64,000 nt of DNA from assembly GCF_001592285.1 (NCBI RefSeq), contig NZ_BCWQ01000004.1, positions 62,001-126,000 on the forward strand. Direction: 5' to 3'. The translations under genes were made by a program, and so were the position numbers. Position 1 is the stretch's first letter. The number at the start of each line of letters is the position of its first letter. The notes beneath the pieces are model-generated. The model was not told where the DNA came from, did not search any database, and saw only the letters and a list, made by a program, of their open reading frames with translations. This document shows, one piece after another, positions 51,006 through 61,650 of this stretch. The stretch is from Hydrogenophaga pseudoflava NBRC 102511 (GTDB taxonomy: Bacteria > Pseudomonadota > Gammaproteobacteria > Burkholderiales > Burkholderiaceae_C).

Positions 51006-51054
51006 CAGTGGTTTGCGGTTCCGCGGGTTCGCGGGCTAGCAAACCACTGTTTTG
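51006..51054 (+). terminator. Strong intrinsic terminator-like hairpin between petC and sspA
   Basis: CAGTGGTTTGC (51006-51016) pairs perfectly with GCAAACCACTG (51039-51049), an 11-bp stem that encloses a second hairpin (CCGCG-GGTT-CGCGG, 51021-51034) and is followed by TTTTG. This has the form of a Rho-independent terminator. It ends only 5-10 bases before the sspA ribosome binding site, so sspA transcription must read through it or start within it. Confidence 0.75.
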
Positions 51055-51058
51055 TCTT

Positions 51059-51063
51059 AGGAG
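51059..51063 (+). promoter_or_regulatory. Ribosome binding site of sspA
   Basis: AGGAG 8 bases before the ATG at 51072 selects this start; it lies directly after the terminator-like hairpin. Confidence 0.65.
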
Positions 51064-51071
51064 ACTCCCAC

Positions 51072-51683
51072 ATGATGGTTTTGTACTCGGGCACCACCTG
51101 CCCCTATTCTCACCGCTGCCGCTTCGTGCTTTTCGAGAAGGGCATGGATTTCGAGATCCGCGATGTGGACCTCTACAACAAGCCAGAAGACATCAGTGTC
51201 ATGAATCCGTACGGTCAGGTGCCGATCCTGGTGGAGCGGGACCTGATTCTGTATGAGTCGAACATCATCAATGAGTACATCGATGAGCGGTTTCCGCATC
51301 CCCAACTGATGCCTGGTGACCCTGTGGATCGCGCCCGGGTTCGCCTGTTCCTCCTGAACTTCGAAAAGGAGCTGTTCACCCACGTGTCCGTGCTCGAGTC
51401 TCGGAGCAGCAAGGGCAACGAAAAGGCGCTCGAAAAGGCACGTGCCCACATTCGCGACCGCTTGACCCAACTCGCGCCGGTGTTCCTCAAGAACAAGTTC
51501 ATGCTGGGAGACAACTTCTCCATGCTGGATGTGGCAATTGCTCCCTTGCTTTGGCGCCTTGATTTCTATGGCATCGAGTTGAGCAAGAACGCTGCGCCTC
51601 TGCTGAAATACGCCGAGCGGATTTTTTCCCGTCCTGCTTATATCGAGGCACTGACGCCGTCCGAGAAGGTGATGCGCAAGTGA
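51072..51683 (+). CDS. sspA: Stringent starvation protein A (GST-fold RNA polymerase-associated protein)
   Basis: A 203-residue glutathione S-transferase-fold protein that binds RNA polymerase in stationary phase and stress. The thioredoxin-like N-terminal domain (LYSGTTCPYSHRCRFVLFEKGMDFE) and the conserved NPYGQVPILVERDLILYESNIINEYIDERFPHPQLMP segment identify it. Located after petABC and before sspB, a conserved order in beta- and gammaproteobacteria. Confidence 0.95.
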   Translation: MMVLYSGTTCPYSHRCRFVLFEKGMDFEIRDVDLYNKPEDISVMNPYGQVPILVERDLILYESNIINEYIDERFPHPQLMPGDPVDRARVRLFLLNFEKELFTHVSVLESRSSKGNEKALEKARAHIRDRLTQLAPVFLKNKFMLGDNFSMLDVAIAPLLWRLDFYGIELSKNAAPLLKYAERIFSRPAYIEALTPSEKVMRK

Positions 51684-51733
51684 TGAGGTTCTGCCTCGCT
51701 TGAGGCGAGCCTTCAGCGATGATTCGTGACGAC

Positions 51734-52234
51734 ATGGAATCAACCTCGACCCGTCCCTACCTCATACGTGCCTTGCACGAGTGGTGCACTGACAACGGGT
51801 ATTCGCCCCATATCGCCGTGCGTGTGGATGGGTCGGTGAATGTTCCGATGGAGTACGTTCGCAACCGCGAGATCGTGCTCAACGTGAGCTTTGACGCGAC
51901 CAATGGTTTGCGCCTGGGCAATGAGTTCATCGAGTTCAAGGCGCGGTTTGGTGGCGTTCCACGAGACGTGGTGGTGCCGACGACCCATGTGATCGCGATT
52001 TACGCGCGAGAGAACGGGGAGGGCATGGCTTTTCCTCCGCCGGATGAACTGCAAACGGCCACCGAGGAACCCGTGCAGATGACGCCGGAGTCTGGTGAGC
52101 AGGCGGCGGCTGATCGCGTGCCTTCACTCCGGTCGGTCCCGGTGCCTGTTGGGTCTGAAGATGGCGGAGCGGAGCCTCCGCCAGATGGAGCGGGTCGCAG
52201 TGGCGGTCGGCCCCAACTCAAGCGCGTCAAGTAG
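51734..52234 (+). CDS. sspB: ClpXP protease specificity-enhancing factor SspB
   Basis: A 166-residue adaptor that delivers ssrA-tagged proteins to ClpXP. The N-terminal substrate domain has RPYLIRALHEWCTDNGYSPHIAV, VPMEYVRNREIVLNVS, RFGGVPRDVVVP and IAIYARENGEGM; a flexible Pro/Gly/Glu linker follows, and the C terminus GGRPQLKRVK is the ClpX-binding tail. An in-frame ATG at 51719 would add 5 residues. Confidence 0.96.
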   Translation: MESTSTRPYLIRALHEWCTDNGYSPHIAVRVDGSVNVPMEYVRNREIVLNVSFDATNGLRLGNEFIEFKARFGGVPRDVVVPTTHVIAIYARENGEGMAFPPPDELQTATEEPVQMTPESGEQAAADRVPSLRSVPVPVGSEDGGAEPPPDGAGRSGGRPQLKRVK

Positions 52235-52237
52235 AAT
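52232..52237 (+). promoter_or_regulatory. Candidate -10 element of tRNA-Thr (TAGAAT)
   Basis: TAGAAT overlaps the sspB stop codon and lies 13 bases before the tRNA 5' end, a plausible -10 for the tRNA; no good -35 is seen. Confidence 0.35.
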
Positions 52238-52249
52238 TTTCTTCCAGAA

Positions 52250-52325
52250 GCCGCTTTAGCTCAGTTGGTAGAGCACTCGCCTTGTAAGCGATAGGTCGTC
52301 TGTTCGAGTCAGACAAGCGGCACCA
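52250..52325 (+). tRNA. tRNA-Thr (anticodon UGU)
   Basis: A complete 76-base cloverleaf with encoded CCA. The acceptor GCCGCTT pairs with AAGCGGC, the D arm is GCTC-AGTTGGTA-GAGC, the anticodon loop CTTGTAA (52281-52287) gives anticodon TGT, and the T arm is GTCTG-TTCGAGT-CAGAC. The outer pair of the anticodon stem is a C-T mismatch (52276 with 52292); the other four pairs are canonical. Confidence 0.95.
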
Positions 52326-52335
52326 TTCGGGGACT

Positions 52336-52656
52336 TCAGTGTCTTGGTGTTTGGATTTTCAAACGAATGGAGGTAATCTCCATTCCGTTTTGGGCCAGAC
52401 GCTGCCGCATGGATGGCAGGAGTTGGCGAAGTTTGGTTGATGCGGCGGCGCTGCTGACCAGCAAACACCACTCACCGTCCGCCAGCGGGCCAGGTTGAAC
52501 CTGTGAACGCAGCGGTGCTGGTATCAATGCCGTAACCGCTTCCAAGCAGTTCCGGGACGCGCGAATGCGCTCCTGCAGAAGTGCCAATGTGGGTTCTTCG
52601 CCAACAGCCTGTTCGAGGCTGAACACGCGTCTGTTGTACCGGTAGGCGGTGCTCAT
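52336..52656 (-). CDS. dciA: DciA-like protein (DUF721), replicative helicase loader
   Basis: A 106-residue protein of the DUF721/DciA family, the ancestral bacterial loader of DnaB helicase. The N terminus is short and basic; the conserved core includes SRNCLEAVTALIPAPLRSQVQPGPLADGEWCLLVSSAAASTKLRQLLPSMRQRL, and the C terminus ITSIRLKIQ is typical. The ATG at 52656 gives the family length; a longer frame to 52758 would overlap the divergent peptidase start. Convergent with the tRNA gene. Confidence 0.85.
   Translation of the reverse strand: MSTAYRYNRRVFSLEQAVGEEPTLALLQERIRASRNCLEAVTALIPAPLRSQVQPGPLADGEWCLLVSSAAASTKLRQLLPSMRQRLAQNGMEITSIRLKIQTPRH
52365..52391 (+). terminator. Hairpin with T tract downstream of tRNA-Thr
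   Basis: GAATGGAG pairs perfectly with CTCCATTC around GTAAT and is followed by CGTTTT, 40 bases after the tRNA. It looks like the tRNA terminator, lying inside the convergent dciA coding sequence. Confidence 0.5.
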
Positions 52657-52707
52657 GCTTGGCAGGTTTGGCAACACTTCGCTGCCGTTGAAAGAGGTGG
52701 TCTGACA

Positions 52708-53658
52708 GTGCACATCATTATCACGGATGCCTGGCTGGCCAAAAGCCAAGCACTCCATTTGAGCGGCCTCAAGCTGGCACTATCTGGCATTCTTTTGTCG
52801 ATACTGGTCATGTTGGGCTCCGTGGCCGCATACCACTGGGTGTTCCTGCATGGCGTGCGTCAGGAGTGGCCTGGCTTCAACTCGGTTGCCCGTCTGGTGA
52901 CTCAGGGCGATGTCGACTCCAAAGAGCTGTACATGCGAGAGAACCTGGACGCCATGGCGCGCAAGCTCGGCGAAATGCAGGCCCGCATGCTCCAGATCGA
53001 GTCGTTGGGGGAGCGTGTGGCCGGACTCGCAGGGCTGAAGCCCGAAGAGTTCAAGGTACAGCCGGGATCCGGCGGGGCCTTGGTGTCTGGGCGGGATATC
53101 ACGCTGCCTGAGCTGATGTCTGCGATGAACCAACTGGACAGAGTCAGTGGCGCGGGCGTGGATTGGCTGACGGTGATCGAGTCGCGACTGTTCGACCAGA
53201 AGATACAGCGCACGCTTGTCCCGACCGAAGAGCCGGTAGCGGGTGGCCGCATTGGCTCGCCATTTGGGTTCCGAATTGACCCCATCACCGGGCGCTCAGC
53301 CCTGCACACGGGCTTGGATTTCCCCGCAGACACCGGAACACCCATCTTGGCTGCCGCAGGAGGCGTGGTGGTGGTTCAGGACATGCACCCTGCCTACGGC
53401 AACATGGTGGAAGTGGATCATGGCAATGACCTGATCACCCGCTACGCCCATGCGTCAAGGGTGCTCGTCAAGAAGGGGGACATCGTCAAGCGTGGTCAGG
53501 TCATCGCCGCGGTGGGCTCCACGGGGCGATCGACGGGTCCGCATCTGCACTTCGAGGTGTGGGTGTCGGGCGTACCACAGGACCCATCCCGGTTCCTGGC
53601 TGCAGGAGAGACACTCGCGGCGGCTCAACTGGTTCCAGGCAACCCGCGGAGGCCCTGA
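52708..53658 (+). CDS. M23-family (LytM-domain) peptidase, membrane-anchored
   Basis: A 316-residue protein with an N-terminal helix (LKLALSGILLSILVMLGSVAAYHWVF, about 21-46), a coiled coil (about 70-110) and a C-terminal LytM domain. Zinc and catalytic motifs are complete: H in RSALHTGLDFPADTGTP, then NMVEVDHGNDLITRYAHASR and GPHLHFEVWVSG (HLH). It likely cuts peptidoglycan crosslinks. The start is GTG at 52708 with an AGAGGTGG ribosome binding site. It precedes secA as in most Burkholderiales. Confidence 0.92.
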   Translation: MHIIITDAWLAKSQALHLSGLKLALSGILLSILVMLGSVAAYHWVFLHGVRQEWPGFNSVARLVTQGDVDSKELYMRENLDAMARKLGEMQARMLQIESLGERVAGLAGLKPEEFKVQPGSGGALVSGRDITLPELMSAMNQLDRVSGAGVDWLTVIESRLFDQKIQRTLVPTEEPVAGGRIGSPFGFRIDPITGRSALHTGLDFPADTGTPILAAAGGVVVVQDMHPAYGNMVEVDHGNDLITRYAHASRVLVKKGDIVKRGQVIAAVGSTGRSTGPHLHFEVWVSGVPQDPSRFLAAGETLAAAQLVPGNPRRP

Positions 53659-53679
53659 TCAGCCTCCGAAGCCGCCGGG

Positions 53680-53685
53680 TAAAAT
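53680..53685 (+). promoter_or_regulatory. Candidate -10 element of secA (TAAAAT)
   Basis: TAAAAT lies in the 159-base peptidase-secA gap, giving a leader of about 125 bases. No clear -35 is present. A 7-bp hairpin (CGGAGGC/GCCTCCG, 53647-53668) overlaps the peptidase stop just upstream. Confidence 0.3.
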
Positions 53686-53817
53686 TGCGGCTTTGCTCTT
53701 GAAACAGCAGCGTTTGCCGGCACCTTCCGCGTGCCCGTGCAAGCCGATACGGCTGGCAGGAGTTGTTCGATCATTTCGCCTGCCTGGCATTTCCATGCCT
53801 GCTGCCGGTCCGCACTT

Positions 53818-56562
<2,745 letters not shown>

Positions 56563-56588
56563 TGCCCTTTTGACCGGAATCTGATGCC

Positions 56589-57836
56589 ATGGCTGTGAAC
56601 TACATTGCCCCCCAAGCCCAGGACCTGCTGCCCGTCGCGGGTGTTCGCATCGGCGTGGCCGAAGCTGGCATTCGCAAAGCGAACCGCAAGGACCTGACCG
56701 TTTTTCTGCTGGATGAGGGCAGTGTCGTCGGGGCTGTGTTCACGCAGAACCGCTACGCGGCTGCGCCCGTGCAGGTGTGCCGGGACCATCTCGCTGCGGG
56801 CCTGGGTATCCGGGCCATGGTGATCAACACGGGCAACGCCAATGCCGGCACGGGTGAGCCGGGTTTGCAGAACGCCCGTCAGACCACGAATGCACTGGCG
56901 CTGGCCCTGGGTGTGCAGCACGAGCAGGTGCTGCCTTTTTCGACCGGCGTGATCATGGAGCCCCTGCCACTGGAGCGGCTGCTCGTCGGACTGCCTGCCG
57001 CTCTGTCAGATGCCGGCAGTGCCGCCGGTGCCACAGGTGCGCAATGGCTCAAGGCGGCCGAGGGGATCATGACCACCGACACGCTTCCCAAGGCGATCAG
57101 CCGCCAGGCGACGGTGGGGGGCCAGACCGTGACCGTGAGTGGCATCGCCAAAGGGGCGGGCATGATCCGCCCGAACATGGCGACCATGCTGGGTTATGTG
57201 GCCACCGATGCGGCGGTGGCGCCCGCCTTGATGCCGGCCCTGGCCAAACGGCTGGCCGACGGTTCCTTCAACCGCGTCACAGTGGACGGTGACACATCGA
57301 CCAACGACTCCTTTGTTGTGGTGGCCACGGGCAAGGCTGGCAATCCGGTCGTGACCGACCTGGCCAGCGCCGACGGCCGGGCCCTGCTGGCGGCCATGAC
57401 AGAAGTGGCCCAGTTCCTGGCCCACGCCATCGTGCGCGACGGCGAAGGCGCCACCAAGTTCATCACGGTGCGGGTGGAAGGCGGGGCCAGCAGCGACGAA
57501 TGCCTGAAGGCGGCCTACGCCGTGGCCCACTCGCCGCTGGTCAAGACAGCTTTTTTTGCCAGCGACCCCAACCTGGGCCGGATTCTTGCCGCCGTCGGTT
57601 ACGCCGGCATCGCCGACCTAGATGCGTCCAAGATTGAATTGCATCTGGGGGATGTGCATGTCGTCAAGGCGGGTGGTCGCAACCCCGACTACCGCGAAGA
57701 AGACGGGCAGCGCGTCATGAAGGCAGCCGAGATCCTGGTGCGCATCGGGCTGGGGCGCGGAAGCGCCACCGAGACGGTCTGGACCTGCGACTTCAGCCAC
57801 GACTACGTGACCATCAACGCCGACTACCGGTCCTGA
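56589..57836 (+). CDS. argJ: Bifunctional ornithine acetyltransferase / N-acetylglutamate synthase
   Basis: A 415-residue autoprocessing enzyme that recycles the acetyl group in arginine synthesis. The self-cleavage site is the conserved [21 protein letters not shown] with T199 as new N-terminal nucleophile; NTGNANAGTG is the substrate motif. The fused activities make an acetylornithine cycle possible. It lies 26 bases after secA. Confidence 0.96.
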   Translation: MAVNYIAPQAQDLLPVAGVRIGVAEAGIRKANRKDLTVFLLDEGSVVGAVFTQNRYAAAPVQVCRDHLAAGLGIRAMVINTGNANAGTGEPGLQNARQTTNALALALGVQHEQVLPFSTGVIMEPLPLERLLVGLPAALSDAGSAAGATGAQWLKAAEGIMTTDTLPKAISRQATVGGQTVTVSGIAKGAGMIRPNMATMLGYVATDAAVAPALMPALAKRLADGSFNRVTVDGDTSTNDSFVVVATGKAGNPVVTDLASADGRALLAAMTEVAQFLAHAIVRDGEGATKFITVRVEGGASSDECLKAAYAVAHSPLVKTAFFASDPNLGRILAAVGYAGIADLDASKIELHLGDVHVVKAGGRNPDYREEDGQRVMKAAEILVRIGLGRGSATETVWTCDFSHDYVTINADYRS

Positions 57837-57852
57837 CCCAAGGTCGCTGGGC

Positions 57853-58731
57853 ATGAACGAGCAATTCGAACGGCTCCTGCAAAGAGCCGAACAGCTGATC
57901 TCCCGCATCGAGTCGGTGCTGCCCCAGCCGTTGGGTGCTCCCGACTGGAACGCCTCCATCGCATTTCGCTACCGCAAACGCAGCAGCGGTCATGGCGTCC
58001 TGGAGCCGGTGCGCCAGGTGGCCCAGATGCGTCTGTCCGACCTGCAGGAAATCGACGGGCAGAAGGAAAAGATCCAGCGCAACACCGAGCAGTTCGTGCA
58101 AGGTTTGCCCGCCAACAACGTGTTGTTGACGGGCGCGCGTGGTACCGGCAAATCGTCTCTGATCAAGGCTTGCCTGAACGAGTATGCGCCGCAGGGTTTG
58201 AGGCTGATCGAGGTGGACAAGGCCGATCTGGTGGACCTCCCCGACATCGTGGATGTGGTGGCCGACAGACCCGAGCGCTTCCTGGTCTTCTGCGATGACC
58301 TGAGTTTCGAGGACGGCGAGGCGGGGTACAAGGCCCTCAAATCCATCCTCGATGGTTCGGTGTCGGCGGCAGGGCAGAACGTCCTGATCTGCGCGACCAG
58401 TAATCGACGGCACCTCCTGCCGGAGTACATGAAGGAGAACCTCACGTACACCCATACCGCCGATGGCGAGGTGCATCCCGGCGAGGTGGTGGAGGAAAAG
58501 ATCTCTCTGTCTGAGCGCTTCGGGCTATGGGTCAGCTTCTACCCGTTCAGCCAGGACGAGTACTTGAGTATCGTGGCCCAGTGGCTGGCGTCGTTTGATG
58601 TGCCTGCAGCCGAGATCGAAGCGGCGCGACCGCAGGCCCTGGTCTGGGCGCTCGAACGCGGTTCGCGCAGCGGACGCGTGGCCTACCAGTTTGCCCGCGA
58701 CTACGCGGGCTCTCATCGTTCGCAGCCATGA
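57853..58731 (+). CDS. DUF815-family AAA ATPase
   Basis: A 292-residue AAA+ type P-loop protein of unknown role. Walker A is GARGTGKSS (94-102), Walker B is FLVFCDDLSFED near residue 145, and sensor-like ATSNRRHLLPEYM follows. The N-terminal about 50 residues form a helical region. Position between argJ and mutT is conserved in Burkholderiales. It overlaps mutT by 4 bases. Confidence 0.9.
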   Translation: MNEQFERLLQRAEQLISRIESVLPQPLGAPDWNASIAFRYRKRSSGHGVLEPVRQVAQMRLSDLQEIDGQKEKIQRNTEQFVQGLPANNVLLTGARGTGKSSLIKACLNEYAPQGLRLIEVDKADLVDLPDIVDVVADRPERFLVFCDDLSFEDGEAGYKALKSILDGSVSAAGQNVLICATSNRRHLLPEYMKENLTYTHTADGEVHPGEVVEEKISLSERFGLWVSFYPFSQDEYLSIVAQWLASFDVPAAEIEAARPQALVWALERGSRSGRVAYQFARDYAGSHRSQP

Positions 58732-59198
58732 GGCAGACCGCGGTGCTGGTGGTCGATGGCGGCGGCACCACCGAGGGCGCGCAGCGCCCGGTCACGGAGG
58801 TTGCGGTCGGCATCCTCGTCGATGCAGAGGGCCGCTATCTCCTGACATCCCGACCACCTGGCAAGGTCTACGCTGGTTATTGGGAGTTCCCGGGCGGCAA
58901 GCTGGAGGTCGGTGAAAGCGTGGAGCAGGCCTTGCGACGGGAGCTGCAGGAGGAGATCGGCGTCACCATTGGCCCGGCCATGGCCTGGCGGCGATCACTG
59001 GTCGACTATCCCCACGCGCTGGTCCGCCTGAACTTCTGCAAGGTCTACGAGTGGTCCGGGGACCTGCACATGCATGAGGGTCAGAGCCATCGCTGGGAGC
59101 GGTTGCCGGTGAGCTGCGAGCCTGTGCTGCCGGGGACGGTGCCGGTGCTCGCCTGGCTGGCCGAAGAAGAGGCTGCCGCTGCTCCGCCTGCCTGCTGA
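58728..59198 (+). CDS. mutT: Nudix hydrolase MutT (8-oxo-dGTP diphosphatase-like)
   Basis: A 156-residue Nudix enzyme; the Nudix box GGKLEVGESVEQALRRELQEEIGV occupies residues 56-79 but is cited here only by position and its key Glu residues (REL-QEE). VAVGILVDAEGRYLLTSRPPGK and YWEFPG are MutT-like. It probably removes oxidised guanine nucleotides. A Thr/Gly-rich stretch of about 20 residues precedes the domain. Convergent with yacG. Confidence 0.92.
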   Translation: MRQTAVLVVDGGGTTEGAQRPVTEVAVGILVDAEGRYLLTSRPPGKVYAGYWEFPGGKLEVGESVEQALRRELQEEIGVTIGPAMAWRRSLVDYPHALVRLNFCKVYEWSGDLHMHEGQSHRWERLPVSCEPVLPGTVPVLAWLAEEEAAAAPPAC

Positions 59199-59204
59199 AA
59201 CGAC

Positions 59205-59393
59205 TCAGTGTTCTTCGAAGCCAGGCTCGCGATCGGACGCCTGCTCGGGCACTTTGAACTGTTCGCTCGCCCAGGCGCCCAGATCCATCTGCTTGCAGCG
59301 TTCGCTGCAGAAAGGTCGGTAGGGGTTGGTGGCGGCGTACAGGCTTGCACTTCCGCAGGTCGGGCATGTCACCTGTTTGGGTACCTGGCTCAT
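59205..59393 (-). CDS. yacG: DNA gyrase inhibitor YacG (zinc finger)
   Basis: A 62-residue zinc protein with four cysteines in CPTCG (about 10-14) and FCSERCK (about 28-34), the DLGAWASEQ helix and an acidic tail. E. coli YacG binds GyrB and inhibits gyrase. Downstream of zapD and coaE as in E. coli. Confidence 0.95.
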   Translation of the reverse strand: MSQVPKQVTCPTCGSASLYAATNPYRPFCSERCKQMDLGAWASEQFKVPEQASDREPGFEEH

Positions 59394-59401
59394 GAAGGCG
59401 T

Positions 59402-60157
59402 TCAGGAGCAGAGCGTGAGCTCGAAAGACGCATCCTCCCCGGCGGGATGCAGGCGTTCATCCACTCCCAAGCGCAGCAATCGGACCGACAGCATCAGGCG
59501 GTTGCCACTGATCTCTGGGATCAGCCCAAGGCGCGGATCTATGGCAAGGCGCAGCAACTGGTAGGTACGGCCTTGGGGAAGGTTTTGCTGGAACTGGCCG
59601 CCGGGAGCCACCACTTTGTGAGGGGACCCGGAGTCCCGCATCATCTTCAGCAGCAACATGATGGCTTCAGCCAGCGGTGCCAGGGGCTGTACCCAGCGCT
59701 GAAGGTCTGCTTGGCGCAGCGACGCTGACTGGTGCTGCCAGTGGAAGTAACCGGGCAAGTCAAACTCGCAGGTACCGCCCGGAATGCCGATGCGGCTCCG
59801 AATGGCCATCAGCCAGTCGTTGTCGGTCAGGGACTGGCCGGTTTTGCCGGTTGCACCGCTGAGTTCCGAAAAACTGGCGTCCAGCTGGCCAATGACTTCG
59901 TCAAGCACCCGTTCGGAGATGGCAGGGTTGCCGCGGTAGCCGTTGAGCTGGATGCGGTGCCGGTCAATGTCTTTGAGGACATCTGACTTCATGTCCGCAC
60001 GGGCGGCCACATCCATGATCTCGAAGATGGTCTGAATGGCGAAGTGGTGATCCAGCGCGTCAGAGCGAGTCACAAGCTCGGACAGCCGTGTGAACAGATG
60101 CTCCAGTCGGAGGTAAGTCCGGACGCGCTCGTTGAAGGGGTATTCGTACAGGATCAC
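59402..60157 (-). CDS. zapD: Cell division protein ZapD
   Basis: A 251-residue FtsZ-crosslinking protein. The N-terminal [18 protein letters not shown] and internal [16 protein letters not shown] and [10 protein letters not shown] segments are ZapD signatures. It follows coaE at 40 bases and precedes yacG by 8 bases in a coaE-zapD-yacG order conserved with E. coli. Confidence 0.95.
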   Translation of the reverse strand: MILYEYPFNERVRTYLRLEHLFTRLSELVTRSDALDHHFAIQTIFEIMDVAARADMKSDVLKDIDRHRIQLNGYRGNPAISERVLDEVIGQLDASFSELSGATGKTGQSLTDNDWLMAIRSRIGIPGGTCEFDLPGYFHWQHQSASLRQADLQRWVQPLAPLAEAIMLLLKMMRDSGSPHKVVAPGGQFQQNLPQGRTYQLLRLAIDPRLGLIPEISGNRLMLSVRLLRLGVDERLHPAGEDASFELTLCS

Positions 60158-60197
60158 AGCGTCAAAGGGCGCAGAGGTTCAGTCATGGGCTTGTTCA

Positions 60198-60788
60198 TCA
60201 TAGTCCCAACCGGCGAGCCATTCCCAGGACCAAGGCTTGCAGCGCCGGTAGATCGATTCCATCGTTCCAGAGCACGCCGTCAGCGCTGGCCAGTCGTTTG
60301 GCGCGCTGGCTTTGCTGGGCGATGACGCTCTCGACCTGCTGGCGAGGCCAACCGTTGCGAGCCATGACCCGGGCGATCTGGGTTTCGTGCTCACAGTCCA
60401 CCACGAGCACTGTATCCAGTTGAGGGCGCCAGCGGTCCGATTCGACGAGCAGGGGCACATCAAACACCACGCAATCAGCAGGGCTTGTTTGCAACAGCCG
60501 CTCCAGCTCCTCATGGACCCGTGGATGGATGATCGACTCCAGCAGCTGTTTGGCTTGCGGGTTTGCGAACACGTGTGTCCTCATCCTGTCGCGGTCCATA
60601 GCGCCGTCGGCGGAGACGAAGGTCTCGCCGAAATGGTGCCGTATGTCCGGTATGGCTGCACCGCCGGCTTGGGTGCACATGCGCGCAATGTGGTCAGCGT
60701 CCAGAACGGTGGCTCCGCACGTTTGCAGGATCTTGGCCACGGTGCTCTTTCCGCTGCCGATGCCTCCTGTCAGGCCCACGCGACGCAT
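60198..60788 (-). CDS. coaE: Dephospho-CoA kinase
   Basis: A 196-residue P-loop kinase that phosphorylates dephospho-CoA in the last step of coenzyme A synthesis. Walker A is GGIGSGKST (8-16); DADHIAR, IHPRVHEEL and VFDVPLLVES are family motifs. It begins 15 bases after the pilD stop. Confidence 0.95.
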   Translation of the reverse strand: MRRVGLTGGIGSGKSTVAKILQTCGATVLDADHIARMCTQAGGAAIPDIRHHFGETFVSADGAMDRDRMRTHVFANPQAKQLLESIIHPRVHEELERLLQTSPADCVVFDVPLLVESDRWRPQLDTVLVVDCEHETQIARVMARNGWPRQQVESVIAQQSQRAKRLASADGVLWNDGIDLPALQALVLGMARRLGL

Positions 60789-60802
60789 GGCTGGCGGGCA
60801 GT

Positions 60803-61645
60803 TCAGAGGCCAATCGCGGCCAGAATGGCGCGGGGCCCGAAGAACAGCGAAGTGAGTCCGGCCAGGGCCAGGAAGGGGCCAAACGGAACATAGCCTCCTT
60901 CGCGCAGTTGGGAAAACATCTTGATGCCAATGCCAACGATGGCACCGATGACCGATGCCATGAGGATGATCGGCACGAGTGCCTGCCAGCCGAACCATGC
61001 TCCCAGCGCGGCGAAGAGCTTGAAATCGCCGTAGCCCATGCCTTCCTTGCCCGTCGCCAGCTTGAATCCCCAATACACCAGCCAAAGTGACAGATAGCCC
61101 CCGACAGCGCCCCACAGCGCTTCGGCCAGCGCCACGCCAGTGAGTCCAAGCGCCGACGCACACAAGCCTGCCCAAAGCAGCGGCAAAGTGATGTCGTCGG
61201 GCAGTAGCGTGGTGTCCCAGTCGATGCAGGTCAGTGTCACGAGGCTTGCGGCGAACCCGCTCCAGACCAACGCCTCCCAACCCAGCCCCCATGTCCAGCC
61301 GCACCAGGCGAACAGAGCGCTCGCAACGAGCTCCACTGTCGGGTAGCGGAGACTGATGGGCGCTTTGCAGCCGGCGCATTTGCCTCCAAGGGCAAGATAG
61401 CTGACCACCGGAACATTTTCAAACCACCGGATCTGGTGTCCGCAATGCGGGCAGGCAGAGCGAGGCACCATGAGGTTGTAGGGGGCCGAAGCATCAGTGT
61501 CTGTTGCTGTGCCTTGCAGTTCTGCACATTCGGCGGCCCACCGCAACTCCATCATCTTGGGCAGTCGGTGGATGACCACATTGAGGAAGCTGCCGACCAG
61601 CAGCCCCAGAACGCCCAGAAGTGCAGCGTCCAGCAGGTTGACCAT
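60803..61645 (-). CDS. pilD: Type IV prepilin peptidase / N-methyltransferase PilD
   Basis: A 280-residue membrane protease that cleaves and methylates prepilins. The cytoplasmic zinc tetracysteine is C65-x2-C68 and C90-x2-C93. Catalytic aspartates are in CIDWDTTLLPD (about 140-150) and the GYGDFK motif. About eight helices are visible. I use the ATG at 61645; a TTG at 61654 overlapping the pilC stop is possible. Confidence 0.95.
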   Translation of the reverse strand: MVNLLDAALLGVLGLLVGSFLNVVIHRLPKMMELRWAAECAELQGTATDTDASAPYNLMVPRSACPHCGHQIRWFENVPVVSYLALGGKCAGCKAPISLRYPTVELVASALFAWCGWTWGLGWEALVWSGFAASLVTLTCIDWDTTLLPDDITLPLLWAGLCASALGLTGVALAEALWGAVGGYLSLWLVYWGFKLATGKEGMGYGDFKLFAALGAWFGWQALVPIILMASVIGAIVGIGIKMFSQLREGGYVPFGPFLALAGLTSLFFGPRAILAAIGL

Positions 61646-61650
61646 GCTGA

